Positions 1 to 10,576 of a DNA stretch of 64,000 nucleotides are shown here, piece by piece. Position 1 is the stretch's first letter, and each line of letters starts with the position of its first letter. The position numbers were made by a program, and so were the translations under genes. This stretch comes from Vigna angularis. Lineage: Eukaryota; Streptophyta; Magnoliopsida; Fabales; Fabaceae. A model generated the notes under the pieces. That model had not been told where the DNA came from. It made no database searches and worked only from the letters and a program-made list of their open reading frames with translations. The stretch lies in the NCBI RefSeq assembly GCF_016808095.1, contig NC_068970.1:49759630-49823629 (forward strand), written 5' to 3'.

Positions 1-698
1 AATGGAGAACCAGTTTCATTTTGTTAAGAATTGATGTAATTACTGAATTCTTGTGTATTTGAAGAATGATTTGATTATATGTATGCCTGCTCTGTTAATT
101 TCTAGTATTCTTATTTCCGTGATTAAAGCATGCATGTGATGGAGACGTTCATGTCATGGACTAATTTTGGGTTTCATGGGTTATGGAGACGTAAGATGGA
201 CCCAGAACTGAAATAGGAGTCCTAGTGATTATTGGTTCTAGGGATGGAAGATGATCGCTTGTTGTCTTAAGATCCTAGTTCTTAATGCGGTTTCACCTGT
301 TAGATTATCCAAGACATTGGGATTTGATAAGGAAAACCTAGACTTTTTCACCTAAGAGATTAGGGGTAAAGTGTTTTAGTGGATTGACATTAGTAATTAA
401 TAGAGAGGAGATGAAACTTTTTATGCACAAGAGTGAAAGTGGTGAAATCTAATCTGAGCAAAACTGATCCATATCATTTCGGACCTTTTTCCATATCTCA
501 GTGTTTTCTTTACCAGAGTCCAAATTTGTAATTATGTATGAATTTATATTTCTGCACCTGTTTTGTAAATTGATGTTATGTTCTGGAGTCTGGATGAGTT
601 ATTAATCGCACAATTCTTTAGTATTACGAGTCTCTTGGGAAAACGATACTTGGACTTACCATTTTATATTACTTGAAGCGATTCGGTACACTTGCCGA
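1..698 (+). mobile_element. Ty3/gypsy LTR remnant (TGATAACGG family, 5' end outside window)
   Basis: This is the 3' part of a plus-strand LTR of the family found complete at 25622-27011. Shared landmarks are the 'acttggacttaccatttta' phrase near 649-666, the 'gattcggtacacttgccg' end near 680-697, and the general order of motifs. It is heavily diverged. It abuts CACTA ORF2 sequence, so it probably inserted into or recombined with that element. No terminal CA or primer-binding site survives at the right edge. Confidence 0.6.
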
Positions 699-754
699 AA
701 TAATCGCCTAACACCCGTGTGAGTACCAAAGGCTCATGCTCTACTGTAGATCAT

Positions 755-2205
755 ACTAATTACACTTGTCAGTATGAGTTTTTTGTTGATGAGGATCCTC
801 CGCGCGTAGTGGTCGTGGGACGCAGATTGCAAGAGACCAGACCCTTCATGGTGTTCCTTTATTGCCCACTCACGCGCGGATAACGATTGATAAAGTTAGA
901 GACCCCCAGGCTCAAGTGTCAATGCCTACATCTGAAATCCAATTCGTGGGGGAGGCCTTAGGCACATTTATAGCTTGGCCTAAGGCTATGATCATGCCAT
1001 ATTTTGGCCAACCAACGTTATTATATTCTTATTTTTATTATTTTAAATCTTCAAGTTATAGTTAAATGATTCCTAACTTTTGTAAATGTGATGACTTGCA
1101 ATTTTACCGTCTTGAGAAATAACCAATGGCTCAACCTGTGAATGAGGCTCACGAGGAAGCAAAAGAGGATGATGATACTCTGTCCATATTGACCTCGAGA
1201 TTAGTCAAGTTGAAAAAAGGACCGGTAGAGCTAGAGTGGGAATTAAGAATATTTTGTGTCGAGTGCCATATTCCATTATATATTGATTTCAATGATGTAG
1301 TGGAGATCGTTGCTGGAGAAATAATGTTGAATATTTCATGCATACAACTATGGTGCATGTAAGTTTTTTAATTGTTATTTTCCAATTTGTATATTAGTAT
1401 TATTACGTTTTAATAAGTATACTTAACTTTATTGTTATAGGTACATATATAGACACCATTACAGTGGATTCAAGTCGGGCGTCAATATATGGCTTTCTTG
1501 AACCTCAGACCATTCAACCATCTGGAAACACATTAGATTCTAGAAAATCATATATGCAAACATGGATGATTGAGTCTAATAGAGAGTTGTATATCGCGCC
1601 ATACATTGATGCGTATGTGTTTCCCAATATTGTCAACGTTTATCAAATTTTAATCAATAAACTCACTAATTGTTGGTACATGATACGAGTTCTCTTCATA
1701 GGAAGATGAAATCGGAATTGAAGTCCTTGTTACAAACGTAAGTAATACATTCATTCATATCAATTCATTATGAAATTAATATATTAACTTATGTTTCTAC
1801 TGTTTCAAATAATTAATTTTGTTTTGAGTTGTGGCTAGGACCAGAGGACAAAAAATTGAAATTATATATCCTAAGGTTGGAATTCGTTGATCTTTAACCA
1901 TTAATTTTCGTAGTCAAATTTAAACCATTACATTTGACTAAGTTCTTTAACATGTTTAGTGTAACAAGCAGAATGATTCTTGGGCATGTGGCTATTACAT
2001 CATGTCATGGATGAAGGCAATCATCCGAGCAGAAATCAAAGTAGATTGGACTGAGGTAGAAGTTTACATTTGAAAATCATACAAATATCAATAGACTTTT
2101 CACATTAAAATGAACATAATAGTAAAGTTTCATTGATTTTGCAGCAATTCAACACTACCTCCACATTGTCAGATGCAGTAATAAACAAGATAAGAGAGGA
2201 ATGAG
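755..2205 (+). pseudogene. CACTA ORF2 remnant with Ulp1-like cysteine protease C-terminus
   Basis: Three or four exon-like blocks in different frames resemble the second ORF of plant CACTA elements. The first block (862-1015) contains the motif VGEALGTFIAWPK, typical of the conserved region upstream of the protease domain (DUF8039-like, from memory). The second (1126-1340) carries LKKGPVELEWELRIF. The third starts after an acceptor near 1440 and has YGFLEPQTIQPSG and NRELYIAPYIDA. The last, near 1964-2205, reads NDSWACGYYIMSWMKAI, the region around the catalytic Cys of Ulp1/C48-type domains, followed by TLSDAVINKIREE. The expected HW motif region is disrupted near 1630-1690. The blocks do not join into one open frame, so the gene is inactive. 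Such domains are recurrent passengers of plant CACTA and Mutator-like elements; their role is not established. Confidence 0.65.
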
Positions 2206-2540
2206 TTGAATATTTGAATAAACATTTTAAATAGCTATAGCTTTAGATTTTACCTTAAAGTTTTGCAGCATTTTGATGATAGTAGCATTTGCTTAGCTTT
2301 TAGTTTTACTTGTGCAGCTTTTTAAATGGATGAATTGATAATAACATCGTTTAAACTGTGAATAGATGAATACTGTGAATATATGAATTGGAAAACTGGG
2401 TTCTTTTTGTTTTGATGATAGCATTTGCGTCTTTTAGTTTTATTATTTAATTGGAATTGATGAATTGATGATAACATGGTTTAAATTAATTAATTATGTG
2501 AATATATGAATTGGAAAACTAGTTTCTGTATTTCAGGTTT

Positions 2541-3435
2541 GGTTAAATGAGGAAAAACGAACAAAATTTTAATAAAAACGCTAAATGTGACGTCGAATTA
2601 TACATTGTTCGACGTTCATAATGTATGTTAACGTCACACTATGTATTGATCGACATTCAGCGAGGGTGAGCTTCTCTCTGGCTCAACGAGGGTAACGTCA
2701 TCCACCCATAAAATAGACGCTAAATTTACGTCAAACCTCATTCTATTCGACGTTAAAGTTACATCAAGTCCATTGCAGTTGACGTTAAATCTTCCTTTAA
2801 ATATAAATATTTATTCAAATATTACACGTCCACTTCCTTACTACTCGATGTGTATTTAAACAACAGGTAACGTCATTCTGCATAATTCAACGTCAATTTT
2901 ACGTCAAGTCCATTGCAGTTGACGTTAAATCTTCTTTTAAATATAAATATTTATTCAAATATTACATGTCCACTTCCTTACTACTCGATGTGTATTTAAA
3001 CAACAGGTAACGTCATTCTGCATAATTCGACGTCAATTTTACGTCAAGTCCATTGCAGTTGACGTTAAATCTTCCTTTAAATATAAATATTTATTCAAAT
3101 ATTACACGTCCAGTTCCTTACTATTCGACGTGTATTTAAACAACAGGTAATGTCCATCTTCACAATTCGACGTCAAAGTTACGTCAAACCTCTATATGTT
3201 TGACGTCAACATTACGTCCTTTCCCCCTTACAGTAGACGCGAAATCTTTCTTTAAATATAACAATTTATTCACATATTAGGCGTCGACGTCTTTATTGAT
3301 CGACTTGTCTGTAAACAATTAATGTCAAGTTTCATAATTTGACGTGAAAATTACGTCTCCAGTTATGACGTCAGTCATGAATGCGCCGTTAAAAGCCCAA
3401 AATATTCGACGTTGTACACTATTTTTGTATTAGTG
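2541..3435. repeat. CACTA subterminal repeats rich in ACGTCGAA/ACGTCAA
   Basis: The 0.9 kb before the CACTA terminus is packed with direct and inverted copies of a motif close to ACGTCGAA or ACGTCAA (for example near 2590, 2610, 2630, 2665, 2730, 2880, 2908, 3030, 3170, 3340 and 3409). In characterised CACTA elements, short subterminal repeats are the binding sites of the TNPA protein. Part of the block is a 140-bp tandem array, listed separately. Confidence 0.75.
2761..3200. repeat. 140-bp tandem repeat inside CACTA 3' subterminal region
   Basis: The phrase GACGTTAAATCTTC recurs at 2781, 2921 and 3061, giving a period of exactly 140 bp. The flanking CAAGTCCATTGCAGTT repeats with the same spacing. 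Copies differ by a few substitutions (for example 'actactcga' against 'actattcga'). A fourth, partial and more diverged copy follows to about 3200. Confidence 0.85.
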
Positions 3436-3436
3436 T

Positions 3437-3905
3437 GGGGGAAAAAACTAGCTGTAATAAATTATTCACTTTAATATTATTATTCACTTTCAAAGATATA
3501 ATTTGATTATATAGTTGATTTTATTTTAAATGGCATTAGTCACTTTAAAAAGTTAATTTAAGTTTATAAAAAAATTTATATTTATTTATATATTGTAATT
3601 TAATATATTTTAAGTAATATATTATTTTTAATATTAAGGGATAGATTCACCATAGATAGATTAGTGTGGTGGCTTCATTGCAGCCGTCGCCAATGTTGGA
3701 TTGCCAAACACCTAACGAACCACACTAATAATTAATTAATACAACATTCAATAATATTAAGTACGTAGTGTTAACCATTGACATTAACACAATAGTCTGA
3801 TAATCACGGAATCATAATGAAGTATTCATATATTTGTTGATTATTAATTTTTATAAAATGGTTGGTTAATTCTTTTTTAATATGATATTCTTTTTCTACT
3901 CTTTT
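3437..3905. repeat. Segmental duplication, copy 1, left part
   Basis: This stretch is closely similar to 10577-11275. Shared landmarks are 'ttaatattattattcactt', 'gtggcttcattgcagccgtcg' and 'ttaacacaatagtctgata'. Copy 2 carries an extra block of about 230 bp (10797-11027) inside the matching region. No gene is seen here. Similarity to copy 2 resumes at about 5126 and again at 6545. Confidence 0.85.
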
Positions 3906-4010
3906 TTTTCATAAAACTAGAATACAAAAACTTGATACAAATATACATTTCGTTATTTTTTGTTGTATATAAAAAAAATTATTAATTAATATTTTATTGA
4001 GTAATTTGTG

Positions 4011-4018
4011 TATAAAAG
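4011..4018 (+). promoter_or_regulatory. TATA box of the small secreted-peptide gene
   Basis: TATAAAAG lies 76 bp before the ATG at 4094. That spacing fits transcription starting about 30 bp downstream with a 5' leader near 50 nt. Confidence 0.6.
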
Positions 4019-4093
4019 GGAAGGTGGGAGTGTGTGAAAATGCAGGGTGTGAAGTACAAAAAAAGTTAAAGTTGAAATTGAAGGAGGCATAGC

Positions 4094-4339
4094 ATGGGTT
4101 CTTTCTGTGAAAGATGGATAATTGTGGGATTTGTGATTGTTGTTTCCTTCTCATGCATGATGGAGAGAGCAGTAGCAGCACGACATCTCATGCATATTCC
4201 TAACCTTCCAAATCCATCAACATTATCACCATCACCATCGTTCTCACCATTACAACCATTGCCATTTCTGGTTGTTACTTGCAACGTCCTCGGATTCTGT
4301 CCTTCACCACCACCACCTTCAACCACCACTGCCCCCTAA
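4094..4339 (+). CDS. Small secreted Pro/Ser-rich peptide (81 aa)
   Basis: Single-exon frame of 81 residues. Residues 1-29 look like a signal peptide: a short polar start, a hydrophobic core (WIIVGFVIVVSFS), and a small-residue cleavage region (AVAA) before RHLM. The mature part would be about 52 residues, with NLPNPS, SPSPSFSPLQPLP and a PSPPPP tract, and only two Cys in TCNVLGFC. No known family is recognised with certainty; the AxARHL start after the signal peptide resembles small Pro-rich secreted or cell-wall peptides of plants. A TATA box precedes it at 4011 and an AATAAA lies at 4420. The ATG chosen is the first in frame after the TATA box. The gene lies in copy 1 of a local duplication, and the equivalent interval is missing from copy 2. 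It is probably expressed and exported, but its function is unknown. Confidence 0.6.
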   Translation: MGSFCERWIIVGFVIVVSFSCMMERAVAARHLMHIPNLPNPSTLSPSPSFSPLQPLPFLVVTCNVLGFCPSPPPPSTTTAP

Positions 4340-4446
4340 ACTAAAGGATACTTGTGCCCTAATCTCCACTCTCCTTTCCATTCATCTCTCCCTTCCATCA
4401 CTTCCTTTCTTTCATGTTTAATAAATGATTAGGGCAATCTAATAAA

Positions 4447-4490
<44 letters not shown>

Positions 4491-5230
4491 TCTCTTCTTT
4501 CTTTTCTCTTCTACATGCTTATTATCCGTAGATAACTTGTATTCTCTTAAAATATATATTCATTGCCAAATCGTGATGATCGGTAAAATAAGTAATTTAA
4601 TCTATATAATCACGTACAATAAGTTAATTGTTACATAATTTAATTATTATTTCAGTAATGTAAATAAGGTTAATCATACTATATAAAAAAATATTATTAT
4701 CTTCATTCATACGTCTTTTTATTGTAAGACTAATGTAAAAACGCACATCCAGAACGAATAAGAAATTCTAAACTATGACGGCAGTAAGTTATATAAAAAA
4801 ATAAATAAAAGAAAATTTAAGATATTCATTTTTATTTTTAAGAAACTTAAAAATTATGAAAAGCACGTCAAATCTCTTTTGAATCATTGCAAGACATGTG
4901 ACAATACAAATCTATCATGGGCGACTTAATTCTAATAATAGGATGGAAAAAAAAAATAGCATATAGAAAACAAAATTAAAATTTTCAATAAAAATATTAC
5001 TAGTATATCTAGCAAACCTATAATAAAACAACTTCACATTTAACGTAAGAAAAATATGACCGAATGAAAACAAAGATATTATGATATATACGTGATGAAA
5101 TTTGTCATTTTTTAAATATTCAATAGAACATGAATTTCAGATATCACAATATGCAAACGCATTTGAATAAGTGAAGTTGAAATGTCACTTAAATGTATCC
5201 GGAACCAATTTCAAAAGCAAATAATGATAA
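4340..5230. other. Intergenic, 3' flank of secreted-peptide gene
   Basis: Holds an AATAAA at 4420-4425, an (AT)n microsatellite, and AT-rich sequence. From about 5126 it matches 11272-11335 of the second duplicate copy. No gene seen. Confidence 0.6.
4449..4488. repeat. (AT)20 microsatellite
   Basis: Uninterrupted AT dinucleotide repeat of about 40 bp in the 3' flank of the secreted-peptide gene. Confidence 0.95.
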
Positions 5231-5233
5231 CCT

Positions 5234-6544
5234 CACCAGTACAATAAAAGGAAATGGCACCGGTTGCTTTTCCTTATAGGCCCCGGTTCTACAACCGAGG
5301 CGTATACGAACGAGATAAAAAATAATAGGTTTTATGCCTCGGTTGCTGGTCGAGTCAAAAAGAATTGGATTATGCCTCGGTTCTCAGGGAACCGAGGCGG
5401 TAACGTATTTTTTTTTTTTTCAGCCATCCACAACCGTTCTCAACCGTCCTCAGCCGTCCTCAGCCGTCCTCAGCCGTCCAGCCATTTGGGATTCAAAGCA
5501 AAAACAACAACAGTTCAGAAATGCATTCACAGCAAAAACAACAGAAATGCACAACGCAGAAGCTTCATAGCACAATATACATCATCAACAAATCAGAAGT
5601 TTCGCGGTGGCCGTCGGGACTGAAGATCGCGTGCCCCAGATCGTGTCGGTACCGGAGGCGGAGGCGACCCAGTCGCCGTTGAGAGAGAAACGCGCGATGG
5701 TGCCGGGACGGAGGCGACCCACTCGCGATCTGGGCTTCGCGATTTGGGGCTTCGCGATCTGGAGCACTGTCGGAGGCAGAGAGGTCGCGATCTGGAGGAA
5801 CCCGCGACGCAGAGGTCGCGATCTGGAGCACTGTCGGAGGCAGACGCAGCGGTGACGGTGGCGCGGTGGAGGAACCCTATTTCCGGCAGAGGCAGAGGCA
5901 GAGTCGCGATCTGGAGGAACCCGCGACGCAGAGGTCGCGATCTGGAGCACTGTCGGAGGCAGACGCAGCGGTGACGGTGGCGCGGTGGAGGAACCCTATT
6001 TCCGGCAGAGGCAGAGGCAGAGGTCGCGATCTGGAGGAACCCGCGACGCAGAGGTCGCGATCTGGAGCGGTGGATGAAACCCGTGACGTAGAGGCAGCCG
6101 TGGAAGAGGTGGAGGAACCCGCGACGCAGAGGAAGAATGGAGAGCATGAGGAAGGAGAAGCTGAGGAAGGAGAAGCCGTGGAGGAAGGAGAAGCTGAGGA
6201 AGGAGAAGCCGTGGAATGTTGATTTACGCTAAGTGCAGAGTGGCAGGGAAAATAAGCTATTGCTTTGGCACCGGTTAAATGGCCAACTCGAGGTATAAAG
6301 CCCTCGAAACCATTTACGATTTCGGTTCCTAGTGAACCGATGCCTTTAAGTTTGACGTGGCAGTGATATAGGCCTCGGGTTTCAAATTAACCGGTGCAAT
6401 ATCATTATTCTACTGCGGGTCTTAGCTTAACCGAGACATATATATTAGCTTTATTTACGATTCTGCCACCGCACTTTTATATGCTTCGGTTTTACTTAAA
6501 CCGAAGCGTATATAGCGATTTTAAATCCTTTTTTTGTACTAGTG
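5234..6544. mobile_element. Non-autonomous CACTA element with TSD CCT
   Basis: The left end starts CACCAGTACAATAAAAGG. The right end read on the minus strand starts CACTAGTACAAAAAAAGG. The two share 16 of 18 positions. The 3-bp target duplication CCT is present at 5231-5233 and 6545-6547. Both ends carry subterminal repeats built on CCTCGGTT, its complement AACCGAGG, and related CTTCGGTT. The interior is GC-rich with a 120-bp tandem array and no transposase, so it would need enzymes supplied in trans. Copy 2 of the local duplication has CCA at the matching unoccupied target (11325-11327). Confidence 0.9.
5784..6075. repeat. 119-120-bp GC-rich tandem repeat inside the non-autonomous CACTA
   Basis: GTCGCGATCTGGAGGAACCC recurs at 5784, 5903 and 6023, giving periods of 119 and 120 bp, with internal shorter repeats (GATCTGGAG, GGCAGAGGCAGAGG). 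Because the period is close to 40 codons, several frames on both strands stay open. These open frames are not taken as genes. Confidence 0.85.
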
Positions 6545-6775
6545 CCTAGTTAAACATTGTTTATTACCCATTTCTTCTTGACTCGAATTCTAATAAGGAT
6601 TCCTTTCATTGTAAATTTCACTTGAATATTGAATATGATTGCTTTGTTAGAATACGACCATGGTCTTAAGAGCATCAAACTCTTCCTACGTTGGTTCTTA
6701 TCTTGAAGAACTTCTTCAAGTGACAAATATTTATTACACTTATATCCTTGAAACTCTTTCTAAGATGTTCTTCCC
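6545..6775. repeat. Segmental duplication, copy 1, right part
   Basis: Nearly identical to 11328-11551, including 'cttgactcgaattctaata' and 'aagagcatcaaactctt'. It is separated from the rest of copy 1 by the CACTA insertion at 5234-6544. Copy 2 ends where another CACTA terminus begins at 11552. Confidence 0.85.
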
Positions 6776-8235
6776 TTTTCTTGCCTTGAATTTCTTTGTA
6801 TTTTATTTTTGCAAACTTGTTCTAGCTTTTGTTTTGTTTCCCTTGAATGTGGCAAGCTTACTTGATCTCCCATGGATCGTTCTCTACTACTACAAAAACG
6901 TTCACATTATGCAGAATATATTTTTTTTAGTAGGGTTTTTTCCTCCACAAATCAATTTGTAAGAGTTTTTTAACTCTTTATAGTTAGAGTCGCAATAAAC
7001 TATATACAGAGGTTTAGCGCGAGTCTTAGTATTAGAATTACATTGCGAAGGTTTTTAACCTCGAGGTTTTAAATCTCTTTATTTCAAACTATTTTATTGC
7101 AGCAATTACCTTTGTTTTCTCCATTTTTCTTTTGGGTTAATACCCTATTCAATTTGATAATTATAGAGGTTTTAATCTCTCTTGTTTGTATTATTTAGTT
7201 TATGAATTTACTACTTTTTTTGTTTGCATTGTTTCTACATGACAATATATGTCTCTATTTGAGATGTTTATATTTGTGTGTCAACAATCTTTATTTTCAA
7301 TAATATTAAAATATATTAACAATAACAAAAGATATGACAAACTTTGTTCACCAAAGTATTCCAATATACAACATTTCATTGTTAAAATTATCACAATAAC
7401 ATAAAAGTAATTTAAAATGAACTTAATTACAACTTTTGATTTCCCAGAAGACTATCAATGGCTAAATATCCCTACGGAATTGAAGTTGGTATCTTTTTTA
7501 TGGCAGGCATGGCAAAGACTCATGCTTCCAACAAGGATTGATTGTAAGAGATTGGTCACTCTCTACTTCTTTACTTTGACAGGCAAATATGCATCAATGT
7601 GTTTTTCAGGATAAAAGATACTCTTGTTGTCAAGTCCTTTGTCTTCACCGTTTAAGACAACCTCTTTCAAATCCTCTAGTTCTTTGACCACTAAAGGATT
7701 ATGCAAACAATCAAATTTTCTTCCTGTAGTTATATCATCCTAAACTTATTAGAATTTTTAATAAAATTGAAATAATTATTACATTAACCCAAATGAAGAG
7801 AATTTATAATATAATTGACTGTAACAAATAATTAACATAAAATATTCTTTATCTAAATTTAACACTCATAAATCCAAACGTTAAAAAATCAAACTATATT
7901 AGATAAAATAAACATCCAACCATATACAAAAGTTTCTAATATAACATAATGTATAACCCTTTAAGAATATCTAAACAAAAATATGTTTCTACACAACATT
8001 ACATTTCAGAATCTTGTATCATATGTTATACAAATAGGGTATAAAAAAAAATTGAATTTCAGAAATATATATACTTTTTTTTTTTTTGCCTAAACGTGCC
8101 GAGAAAGAATAAACGCCATTTTGTATATCTCTTTCTACGTCAAGTATATCCTACACAAATCCAATACAAGGTTTTACATTATTGGACCAAAAGCTTGATG
8201 TTGGAAAATTAATATGTTCCGAGAAAATAAAGACA
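6776..8235. other. Intergenic, no gene supported
   Basis: AT-rich sequence. A stretch from about 6885 to 7210 contains repeated 'aggttttaa' and 'gttttaatct' phrases and may be a decayed DNA transposon, but no ends were found. Around 7430-7720 the minus strand has a short open stretch (LEDLKEVVLNGEDKG) followed by stops. It could be a broken exon, but I do not recognise it. Confidence 0.4.
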
Positions 8236-8243
8236 TTTACCTT
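8236..8243. repeat. Target site duplication of hAT element (left)
   Basis: TTTACCTT, repeated exactly at 9306-9313 on the other side of the element. Confidence 0.9.
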
Positions 8244-9305
8244 TAGGGGTGGACAAATCAAACTAAACTGCACTGCACTACTAAAAACTATATTGAACTA
8301 AAAACTAGTTCAGAAAAATTATCATAGAGTTCCCATATTTCACGCCTCAATGTAGTGCGGGATGAGACTTCAAATCGTGGTTGCAAGGACCATACAAAGT
8401 CACGGAAGTCTTCATTTTCCACAAATCGAAAAGGAAGCTCAAACTTCACAAACATCTTCACCAACTTCATTCGAGATGCATTTTGGTCAAATTTAGAAAT
8501 AGTTGGTCAAGGGCTAACACTAACTTCTGCAATTGATGATGAAAGCTTTTGCCTTTTGAATGCTTCTCTATTAGGATTTTCTTTACATCTCGCCAAATGA
8601 TTCCTTATCCCACTTGTTCCAGCCAAATATTTAATCAAATCACCACAATAATTGCATTTGGCCTTCTTCTCAGAATGTGGTTTTTGTTTAGTAAAATGTT
8701 CCCACACATCTGATCGACACTTACTATTCTCAGTTGACGATGAATCGATACAAGGAGGTAAATAATCCATTCTAGAAGTATTTGGTGTGAGGGTTTCTAC
8801 CGTTTCTGACATTCACGTCACTACAATAATTAAGAGTTCAATCAAACAAAAGACAAATTTATCTAAATGATGATGATGATATAACTTTGTAACATGTTAT
8901 GTAACCTAAACAACAGCAAACACTGCTACTGCTATTCGAATTATTGTATGTAATGGACTTAAGTATGGAATCTAAATCTCCATTTGACGACAACGGTGAG
9001 CAGCGATTGGGTCACGGTAGGATTACTGTGAGTTTTCGTTGGAGATCTCCTTTGCCAACAAGATCATGGTGGGCAACGCCGCATCCAGCCAGGCAGGGTC
9101 ACGTTTCAGAAATAATTGGAAAGGAGAGAGGGATAGAGTTCTCCTATAGTTAACTGAACTAAAAATGTGATCAGTTCAGTTTTAAAAATTAAACTATAAA
9201 ACAATATATTTAAGTTTTTAGTAAAAATGGATTAGTATTTTTTTAGTATTATACAGTACAATTAACTATAGTTAATTACGGATTAGTTTATTTTGCCCAA
9301 CCCTA
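8244..9305 (-). mobile_element. hAT-superfamily transposon, internally deleted
   Basis: Terminal inverted repeats are TAGGGGTGGACAAA (8244-8257) and, on the minus strand at the right end, TAGGGTTGGGCAAA, matching at 12 of 14 positions. The perfect 8-bp target duplication TTTACCTT is diagnostic for hAT. At about 1.06 kb it is far shorter than an autonomous element. It retains only the N-terminal zinc-finger part of a transposase gene on the minus strand. The dimerisation and catalytic regions are gone. Confidence 0.9.
8288..8812 (-). pseudogene. hAT transposase N-terminal fragment with BED zinc finger
   Basis: The frame starts at 8812 and runs 101 codons to an in-frame TGA at 8507-8509. The same frame then reopens to about 8288. 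Residues about 33-77 hold a BED-type zinc finger: SDVWEHFTK, then CNYCG (Cys pair), AGTSGIRNHLARC (His and Cys ligands). After the stop, the reopened part has FVENEDFRDFVWSLQPRFEV, typical of the region that follows the finger in plant hAT transposases. No DDE catalytic region remains, so the fragment cannot transpose DNA. If translated, the first 101 residues could still bind DNA. Confidence 0.8.
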
Positions 9306-9313
9306 TTTACCTT

Positions 9314-10576
9314 GCCTAATACTTAGAGACCAAACAGTCATGAAACCCCAAAGTTGTGAAGTAGAAATTTCAAAGCTTAGAGAATCTATAAATTTCTACT
9401 AGCTTTGGTGTGGTCTCCACCAGCTTCCCCAAGATTATCTGGCCTAGACATTTTGTATGTAGTTGGCCAGGGACTCAAAATCCAATATACAATAGATAAA
9501 AAGGATTATATTGGAAAAAAAATATTATGTAAGGAATAAGAAGCCAAACTAATTGCAAGATTAGCAATCTGAAAAGGAACAATTGTTTCCTGTATGTGAA
9601 GGGTTTGATATATAACAATTTTGAACAAACAAAAACTGTTACATATATAGCCAGAACACATCTTGCTTTGACAAACTGTATGTTTGCCGCTATGGTTCTC
9701 GATAGAACAAAATTAATTACTTGGTACTCAAGGTGAACTTGTTAGATATAGGATATGCAAAGAAGAAACAAGTCCGATACAATTGCATCATAGTCACCCA
9801 ACACGAATAAGCCAGATATTCTCAACCATACGGTATTCTCTCAAAAACAAAAGGAACCGATTAACAACAAAAAAATCTGCAACAACATGAATATTTTTTT
9901 CATCCACACATATCTTTTATCTATGTTTTTTCCCTCTCTTTCATCCACATTCCTCTTCTGATCTTCTTCATTCATACTTATCTCCTTCTTCAACATTGAT
10001 CTTTTTCAACCGCGTTCTTGTTTTTCATTTACACCTATTTCCTTTATTTATTATATTATTTTTTGTTTATATTATTTGAGCATGGAGGTATTTCACGATT
10101 TTTTTAAGTTATTACGTAGGCCAATTTAGACGTTTTAGCTACTTACTATTCTCTATAAGATTAACTTAGAATTATAATTAGTTAAAATTTGAAGGACCAA
10201 ATTAAAATTATTGAAACATAGAAAAAGTAATCGACAGTGGTTACATAAAAGAGTCATTATCTCCATCTCTGGGTATTCTCATATTTTTCTATTTCTTCCT
10301 CTTAATCCATCAGAGGAGAAAATATAGAAGGAAGGTAAGGTTACAAAGGGAAAATAGAGATTAATTAAAGGTGGAGTACTAGTTGTTCCTAATAATCAAT
10401 CTTTCCGATACACTTTCGTTTTCTGTTCTAAAGGAAATTAAGAACTTCTCAATATTGTAAGCGTTTATTGCTCATTATTTATTGGTTTGTTATTTATAAA
10501 TCTAACAATTATGGTAAAGGCAAAAAGAAAGTTGGATTAGGCATGGATGAGATAGATTTTTCAAATGGTTGATAGT
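9314..10576. other. Intergenic between hAT element and duplication copy 2
   Basis: AT-rich, with pyrimidine-rich runs near 9890-10070. No frame, splice pattern or transposon terminus was recognised. Confidence 0.5.

Larger units (their letters stand above)
699..3435 (+). mobile_element. CACTA (En/Spm) transposon, 3' portion
   Basis: The right boundary is the terminal TAGTG at 3431-3435. Read on the minus strand, the end begins CACTAATACAAAAATAG, a standard CACTA terminus. Inside lie a decayed ORF2 with a Ulp1-like C-terminal region (755-2205) and a dense subterminal repeat block (2541-3435). The left end is missing, replaced by the LTR remnant at 1-698. No 3-bp target duplication can be checked because the other end is absent. 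Confidence 0.75.

Noticed and set aside
5593..6222. Arg/Ala/Glu-rich frames on both strands as genes
   Set aside because: They follow a 119-120-bp tandem repeat inside a non-autonomous CACTA and lack any domain, start context or splicing pattern.
7417..7614. 65-codon frame (DFPEDYQWLNIPTELKLV) as a gene
   Set aside because: No start context, signal, or recognised domain. The opposite strand also shows a short open stretch, so neither is convincing.
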